Positions 38,684 through 44,055 of a stretch of DNA of 44,055 nucleotides are shown here, in pieces. The notes below the pieces were generated by a model. It worked only from the letters and a program-made list of their open reading frames with translations, had not been told where the DNA came from and did no database searches. The DNA lies in contig JAISSQ010000244.1 in assembly GCA_031273045.1 (NCBI GenBank), positions 1-44,055 of the forward strand, in the 5' to 3' direction. The translations under genes were made by a program, and so were the position numbers. The DNA comes from Puniceicoccales bacterium. GTDB taxonomy: Bacteria; Verrucomicrobiota; Verrucomicrobiia; Opitutales; UBA953. How positions within the stretch are numbered: position 1 is the first letter of the stretch; each line of letters begins with the position of its first letter.

Positions 38684-39808
38684 ATGGACGAAGAAGGCAA
38701 CCGCTCCCCGCTCGCTTCCCCGCTCAACCTCGAAACGCTCGGCGTTGACCTCGCCACCGCCGCCGTCGCCGCGTTGCCGGGCTACGTTCCGGGCGAGCAG
38801 CCGCAGGAGGCGGGCTGGCTCAAACTCAACACGAACGAGAACCCTTACCCGCCGTCGCCGGCGGTCGCCGAGGCAATCCGGCGCGAACTCGGCGCCGACG
38901 GCGCGTCGCTGCGGCTCTACCCGAACCCGAGAAGTTCGCCGCTGCGCGCGGCGGCGGCGGCGTTCCACGGGCGCGGGCTGACCGAGCAAAACGTCGTCGC
39001 CGGCAACGGCTCGGACGACGTGCTCAACCTGCTCGCGCGCGCCTACTCCGACGCCGGCAAGTCGGCGGGGATGCTCATGCCGAGTTACTCGCTCTACCCC
39101 GTGATTGCGGGGCAGACGGCAGCGTCGCTGCGCGAGGTGCCGGTGGCGGAGGACGGGGAGTTCGAGCCGGAACGCGTCGCCGGCAGCGGCGCGAACATTT
39201 TCTTCCTGACGAACCCGAACGCGCCGCTGGGCGTCGTGATTGACGCGGAACTCATCCTCGAAACGCTGCGGCGCTTCCGCGGCATTCTGGTCGTGGACGA
39301 GGCCTACGCGCCCTTCGCGCCGCGCGACTGCGTCGGGCTGCTCGCCGAGTTCCCGAACCTCGTCATCACGCGCACGTTCTCGAAGGCCTACTCGCTCGCC
39401 GGACTGCGCGCCGGCTACGCGCTCGCCTCGCCGTCGGTGGCGGCGGTCTTGGACAAGGTTCGCGACAGTTACAACCTCGACCGCCTCGCGCAGGTCGCCG
39501 CCGTCGCCGCCCTCGGCGACCGCGACTACTACGCCGGCACCATCGCCGCCGTGTGCCGCACGCGCGACGCCACCGCCGCCGCGTTGCGCGGACGCGGTTG
39601 GCGCGTCCTGCCCAGCGGCGCGAACTTCATCGCCGCCGAACCGCCGCCGCCGTTCTTTGCCCGCGACGTCGCCGCGTTTTTGCGCGACCGCAAAATCCTC
39701 GTCCGCCACTTCGCGAAAAGCCCGTTCACGGTGCGCCTCCTGCGCATTACCATCGGCACCGACGCCGAGATGGCGCGCTTCTTCGCCGCCCTCGACGAAC
39801 TGCGGTGA
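38684..39808 (+). CDS. hisC: Histidinol-phosphate aminotransferase
   Basis: LKLNTNENPYPPSPAVAEAI, GNGSDDVLNLLARAY, NPNAPLGV, ITRTFSKAYSLAGLRAGYALA, LVRHFAKSPFTVRLLRITIG. Confidence 0.93.
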   Translation: MDEEGNRSPLASPLNLETLGVDLATAAVAALPGYVPGEQPQEAGWLKLNTNENPYPPSPAVAEAIRRELGADGASLRLYPNPRSSPLRAAAAAFHGRGLTEQNVVAGNGSDDVLNLLARAYSDAGKSAGMLMPSYSLYPVIAGQTAASLREVPVAEDGEFEPERVAGSGANIFFLTNPNAPLGVVIDAELILETLRRFRGILVVDEAYAPFAPRDCVGLLAEFPNLVITRTFSKAYSLAGLRAGYALASPSVAAVLDKVRDSYNLDRLAQVAAVAALGDRDYYAGTIAAVCRTRDATAAALRGRGWRVLPSGANFIAAEPPPPFFARDVAAFLRDRKILVRHFAKSPFTVRLLRITIGTDAEMARFFAALDELR

Positions 39809-39891
39809 CATGGCTGCGCCGGTGACGGGGCGCGTGGTTGCCGCCTTTGCGCTTCACAGTCCCGCCGCGCTGAACAAAGTCCGCCGGCGAC

Positions 39892-41178
39892 ATGAGCACC
39901 TCCTCCTTCGCCGGCACCACCGGCACCGCTTCCTCCGCCGCTGCTGTTTCCCCCGCCGCCACGCCCGAAAAAGGCGAGTTCGCGCACTTCATGCTGAAAG
40001 AGATTTTCGAGCAGCCGGACGCGCTCCGCGCCGCCCTCGAAGGGCGGACAAAAATCATCCGCAACGGGGACGAGGTAGGAAACGAGATATTGTTGGACAC
40101 TGAGTTTTTCGTTGGGAAGTTCGAGGCGGGCAAAGATCCCTTTAACCTTTGGCTCCGTAGCGTGCGTCTCCTTGGTCACGGCACCTCGCTCTACGCCGGA
40201 ATGGTCGCCAAATACGCCTTCGAGAAATTCACCAAAGTTCTCGTCATAACCAACGACCTCGCCGCCGATTTCCGCGACCGCTTCCCAGAATTCGACCCCG
40301 CGGCCGCCAAGGGAAATCTGCCGGAGCGCGAGGAAGACGACGAATGCGACGGTTTCATCGCTGTTTCGCAGTCCGGCGAAACCACCGACACCGTCGGCGC
40401 CGCCCGCGTCGCCCGCAATCTCGGTTCGCCGGTGCTGGCGCTGTGCAACGTCATGAACTCAACGCTCGCCCGCGAGGCCGACGCCGCCATTGACGTGCGC
40501 GCCGGCAAGGAGGTCTCCATTGCTTCCACAAAGGCATTCACGAACCAAGTCGCCATCCTTCTCGCGCTCGCGCTCAAGTTCGGCGCCTGTCTGCGCTCGG
40601 TCGATGACGGCGCTGATGATTGCGAAGACCTCCAAAAATTTTCCGCCGCCCTTGCCGGCATTCCCGAACTCGCCGCCGCCGTGCTCAAGGAGGCGGGAAA
40701 AATCGCCGACATCGCCGGAAACTACCACGAATACGACGACGTCTTTTTCATCGGTCGCGGTCCGCTCTACCCCGCCGCGCTCGAAGGCGCGCTCAAACTG
40801 AAGGAGACCGCCTGCGTGCATTCCGAGGGCTACCAGTCCGCCGAGGTCAAACACGGCCCCTTCGCGCTGCTCGACCGGCGCTGGGCGGTCGTTGCGCTCG
40901 CCGCTGGCGAGAAGGGAACGAACGTTCGCGACGGCACGCTCGCCGTCGCCGCCGAATGCCGCGCGCAGGGTGCCCGCGTTCTGGGCGTCATCAACGCCGG
41001 CGACACCGAGGCCGCCGCCGTGTTTGACGACGTGATTGAGGTGCCGGCGTCGAACGCGCTCATCGCGCCCATCCCCGTCGTCATCGCGCTCCAACTCTTC
41101 GCCTACAACGTCGCCGTCAAGCGCGGCATGGACATTGACCACCCGCGCAACCTCACCAAAGCCGTCCTCGTGGAATGA
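39892..41178 (+). CDS. SIS-domain protein homologous to the isomerase half of GlmS (no glutaminase domain)
   Basis: HFMLKEIFEQPDALRAALEGR, GHGTSLYAG, AVSQSGETTDT, GRGPLYPAALEGALKLKETACVHSEGYQSAEVKHGPFALLD, KRGMDIDHPRNLTKAV. Confidence 0.88.
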   Translation: MSTSSFAGTTGTASSAAAVSPAATPEKGEFAHFMLKEIFEQPDALRAALEGRTKIIRNGDEVGNEILLDTEFFVGKFEAGKDPFNLWLRSVRLLGHGTSLYAGMVAKYAFEKFTKVLVITNDLAADFRDRFPEFDPAAAKGNLPEREEDDECDGFIAVSQSGETTDTVGAARVARNLGSPVLALCNVMNSTLAREADAAIDVRAGKEVSIASTKAFTNQVAILLALALKFGACLRSVDDGADDCEDLQKFSAALAGIPELAAAVLKEAGKIADIAGNYHEYDDVFFIGRGPLYPAALEGALKLKETACVHSEGYQSAEVKHGPFALLDRRWAVVALAAGEKGTNVRDGTLAVAAECRAQGARVLGVINAGDTEAAAVFDDVIEVPASNALIAPIPVVIALQLFAYNVAVKRGMDIDHPRNLTKAVLVE

Positions 41179-41222
41179 CGCCGCGCGCCGCCACCGCTGC
41201 GGAGCGGCACCACCGGTGACGG

Positions 41223-42254
41223 TCACAGTGCCTTGACTTCGGCAACAGTCAGACCGGTGTAGCGGGCGATTTTGGCGGACGGTTCGCCGTCGGCTTTCAT
41301 CTGGCGGGCAATCTCGACCTTTCCTTCCGCGCGTCCTTCCGCGCGCCCTTTCGCGTGCCCTTTCGCGTGCCCTTCCGCGAGACCTTTCGCCAATGCTTTC
41401 GCCGTGGTGTCGCGCATTCTTCTCTTCATGGCGTTCACGAGGGTTTTTTCGACGCTCACGCTGTCCCAGTAGCGGTCGTAGTCGAAGAGTTGTTCCTTGG
41501 TGTAGGAGGCGCGCTGGAGGCATTCGACAGCGTCGCGCAATTCGCGCTTGCTACGCAGTTCCGGCGGAACGGTCTCCGCGCCGTTGTCAATGGAGGTGAG
41601 AAAGCGCAGCCACAGGTCGCGTTCGCTCAATTTCGCGCCACCACCGGTGCCACCGGCGGCGCTCTTTTTGCCGGTTTTTGCCCCGTTCTTCGCGCTGGCT
41701 TTCGCAACGGTTTTCGCGCCGTTTTTCGCTTCGCCGGCAGTGGCACCGGCACCGGCACCGGCGCACTTCGCCTTGAACTTCGGCAGTTCGACGAGCACGA
41801 ATTCCAATCCCTCGATTTGTTTGTCGGGATGTTCTTTCTCATAGACGCCGTAGGAGTGGTAATAATCGGGACCGTTGTCGAAAATCTCGTTGATGAAGTT
41901 GAGCGAATAGACCGGCCGCAAACTGTCGTAGGATTCGCCGATGTCCACCTGCGAGACAATGGCTTTGCTGGCGTTGAGCAGGATGCGGTTCTTGAAAGCG
42001 GTGGTCCATTCCATCTGCATTTCGACGATGAATTTGCGCCCTGTGGAGTCGGTGCATTGCACGTCAACAATGGTGTTTTTGAGCGGCTTGATTCGGGGCA
42101 ACAACTCGCCGGACTCGAATTCGATGTCGGTGATTTTCTGGTCGGGGCGCAGCGGCAACAGCGCGTTCAGCAACGAGATGCAACGCTCCTTGTGCTGCGG
42201 GTCGGCGAAGACCTTCTTGAAGGTCACATCGGCTTTCGGTGAGAGGTAACTCAT
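41223..42254 (-). CDS. Rpn-family PD-(D/E)XK nuclease (recombination-promoting nuclease/putative transposase)
   Basis: LSPKADVTFKKVFADPQHKERCISLLNALLPL, IVDVQCTDSTGRKFIVEMQM, C-terminal KG(L/H/R)AEG repeats. Confidence 0.88.
   Translation of the reverse strand: MSYLSPKADVTFKKVFADPQHKERCISLLNALLPLRPDQKITDIEFESGELLPRIKPLKNTIVDVQCTDSTGRKFIVEMQMEWTTAFKNRILLNASKAIVSQVDIGESYDSLRPVYSLNFINEIFDNGPDYYHSYGVYEKEHPDKQIEGLEFVLVELPKFKAKCAGAGAGATAGEAKNGAKTVAKASAKNGAKTGKKSAAGGTGGGAKLSERDLWLRFLTSIDNGAETVPPELRSKRELRDAVECLQRASYTKEQLFDYDRYWDSVSVEKTLVNAMKRRMRDTTAKALAKGLAEGHAKGHAKGRAEGRAEGKVEIARQMKADGEPSAKIARYTGLTVAEVKAL
41325..41396. repeat. 12-bp tandem repeat (about 6 copies, variants of TTTCGCGTGCCC)
   Basis: Encodes AKGLAEGHAKGHAKGRAEGRAEGK in the Rpn C-terminus. 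Confidence 0.88.
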
Positions 42255-42461
42255 GGCGGCGGCGGAAACGGGTGAACGTAAAAACGGCGGCGGTGCGGCG
42301 GCGGCGAAAGTGCCGGCGGCGGTTTGCGGCGCGACAGGAAGCGCGGCACCGGCGGGAAGTCAAACACGGACGCCAACGGAAGCGCAGGTTCCGACCGCAT
42401 CGGCGAACGTCGCTCTCCGACCCGGCAACGCCGCTACCCGCCTGCTACCGGTGGCTGTCCG

Positions 42462-43559
42462 TCAGAGCGGCAGTTTGGAGGTCAGCGGGTCGGAGGAGCG
42501 CGAGGCGGCGGGTTTCGGCGCGGCGGCGGCGTCGCCGGCGGTGTTTCCGCTTCCCGCAAGACCCGGAGCGGTGTGACCGGTTTCGGGCGGGGTGAGCAAC
42601 AACGGCGCGTTTTCCAGCCCGACGATGCGTTCGGAGAATTCGTCCGAACCGGAGGCGTTTCGTAGCAGCCGCTGCACCATGCCCATCTTGGCGTCGAGAT
42701 TGTCCACGAGGGACACGAAAATCGCTTCGGGCGTTGCCGGCAGCGTCGCGGCCCCGAATTCGCGCGTTCCGTGGTGGCTGAGCAGGATGTGTTCGAGGCG
42801 TTCGAGCAACGAGGGCGCGAGTTTGGTTTTCAGACCGTGCTTGCGGACGAGTTGGTAGCCGATGACGAGGTGTCCCTGCAGGTTGCCGAGGCGCGTCACG
42901 CGCGTCGCCAATCCCTGCGAATATTCGAGCACCTTGCCGGAGTCGTGCAGGATGACGCCGGCAAGCGCGAGCGACGGGTCAATCTGCGGATAGAGCGGCA
43001 GTAGAGCGCGCGCGTCCCGCGCCATGTGGAGCGTGTGCTCAAGCAGACCGGCGCGGTAGGCGTGGTGCATGGAAATCGCGGCGGGGCTGACGCGGAAGGT
43101 CTCGCCAATCTCGTCGAAAACCGCGCTGACGGTGGCGCGGATTCCCTCGTGTGGAATAGCGGCGATGCATTCGAGCAACTCCGCCCACATGGCGTCGGCG
43201 TCCTCCGGCGCGACCTCGACGAGCGCGTCGAGTTCGGCGGCGGTCAGTCCGGCGGGGTCGCGCACGCCGGCGTTGTTGAGGCGCGGCGCGAAGCGTCCCT
43301 GATAGGAGTCGGAGACGGCGTCCACGCGCAGAATCGCGCCCTCGACGGCGGCGTTGAGCACCTCGAACGCGGCGGTGTCGGAGAAGACCGTGCTGTTGAA
43401 CGAGCCGGTGCGGTCACCCAGTTCGACGGACAGGTAGGGGTTGCCGTTTTTGGCGGTTTTTTCCGCCTTTCGCCGCAGGATGAAAACGCCCGAAAACGGG
43501 ACGCGTTCGGGCGGCAGGGATTTGGCGGACTGAATCGTGGTCGGGACGCTGGCGGACAT
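42462..43559 (-). CDS. OB-fold/HD-domain 3'-5' exoribonuclease, YhaM-like
   Basis: FSGVFILRRKAEKTAKNGNPYLSVELGDRTGSFNSTVF, HHAYRAGLLEHTLHMARDA, GVILHDSGKVLEY, HILLSHHGTREFGA. Confidence 0.88.
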   Translation of the reverse strand: MSASVPTTIQSAKSLPPERVPFSGVFILRRKAEKTAKNGNPYLSVELGDRTGSFNSTVFSDTAAFEVLNAAVEGAILRVDAVSDSYQGRFAPRLNNAGVRDPAGLTAAELDALVEVAPEDADAMWAELLECIAAIPHEGIRATVSAVFDEIGETFRVSPAAISMHHAYRAGLLEHTLHMARDARALLPLYPQIDPSLALAGVILHDSGKVLEYSQGLATRVTRLGNLQGHLVIGYQLVRKHGLKTKLAPSLLERLEHILLSHHGTREFGAATLPATPEAIFVSLVDNLDAKMGMVQRLLRNASGSDEFSERIVGLENAPLLLTPPETGHTAPGLAGSGNTAGDAAAAPKPAASRSSDPLTSKLPL

Positions 43560-43632
43560 GGAGCGCGGGAGGTTGAAGAACGCCGCCGGCGCGACAAGCG
43601 TGTTTTCGGTAGCGGCGGCGTGGCGGTGGTGC

Positions 43633-44055
43633 TCAATGCTTGTCCCACGGGAGCGTGACTTTGACGGGTTGGTGTTCCCAGACGTTTGTCACCGAGAAGA
43701 CCTGACCGCGGCCGAGGATGTCGCGCGGGTCGAGAGCGTGTTTGACGGCGAGCATCGCGGCGATTTCGGCGTTGCTGTGTTGCAGGTGCAGGAAGGGGGA
43801 TTTCGTGATGCCGATGCCGTGCTCGCCGGTGATGGCACCGCCGAGTTCGACGACCTTTTTCATCATCAGCGCAATGCCCTTCTCGGCGCGCCGGCACTGC
43901 TCCGGGTCGGCGCGCGAATACATGATGTGAATGTGGAAATTGCCGTCGGCGGCGTGTCCGAAAGTGGGCGTCGCGAGACCGGTGCGTGCGTGGATTTCGC
44001 GGGCGTAGCGAATGAGCGGCGCGTAGCCGGCGAGCGGCACGACGACGTCTTCGTT
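43633..44055 (-). CDS. FAD-linked oxidase C-terminal region (GlcD/D-lactate dehydrogenase-like), truncated at window edge
   Basis: NEDVVVPLAGYAPLIRYAREIHARTGLATPTFGHAADGNFHIHIMY...GGAITGEHGIGITKSPFL...ALDPRDILGRGQVF. Confidence 0.88.
   Translation of the reverse strand, partial: NEDVVVPLAGYAPLIRYAREIHARTGLATPTFGHAADGNFHIHIMYSRADPEQCRRAEKGIALMMKKVVELGGAITGEHGIGITKSPFLHLQHSNAEIAAMLAVKHALDPRDILGRGQVFSVTNVWEHQPVKVTLPWDKH

Overview
High-GC bacterial chromosome segment. It is probably Verrucomicrobiota/PVC-like; this is an inference from a giant autotransporter-associated-beta-strand-repeat protein and general gene content, not a computed placement. Most of the window is housekeeping and accessory genes: murI, an FHS-type sugar permease, ispH, a thioesterase, a two-component system, an ECF sigma factor with a membrane partner, a cupin lipoprotein, an OPA transporter plus HAD phosphatase, a 13.7-kb autotransporter gene, an NMP kinase-like/nadD/rsfS operon, carB, a putative molybdenum-carrier/SLOG protein, a LysR regulator, hisC, a GlmS-like protein lacking the glutaminase domain, an Rpn-type PD-(D/E)XK protein, a YhaM-like HD protein, a FAD-linked oxidase fragment, and three tRNAs (Met, Tyr, Leu). 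The two observations I find most worth follow-up are: (1) an AT-rich islet (about 29.35-30.12 kb) attached to the 3' end of carB, encoding a DUF6338-like membrane protein split by a single frameshift plus a 43-aa disordered ORF with a strong Shine-Dalgarno, which looks like a small uncharacterised gene cassette; and (2) a hyper-iterated RCCGGYGRC-type motif (often the palindrome GCCACCGGTGGC) concentrated in intergenic spacers and in Gly/Ala/Thr/Ser-rich in-frame inserts or tails of otherwise conserved proteins, reminiscent in behaviour of Rickettsia palindromic elements or cyanobacterial HIP1. nadD additionally carries a perfect (CCCCATT)4 heptamer tract inside its coding insert. All assignments are by eye; no database search was run.
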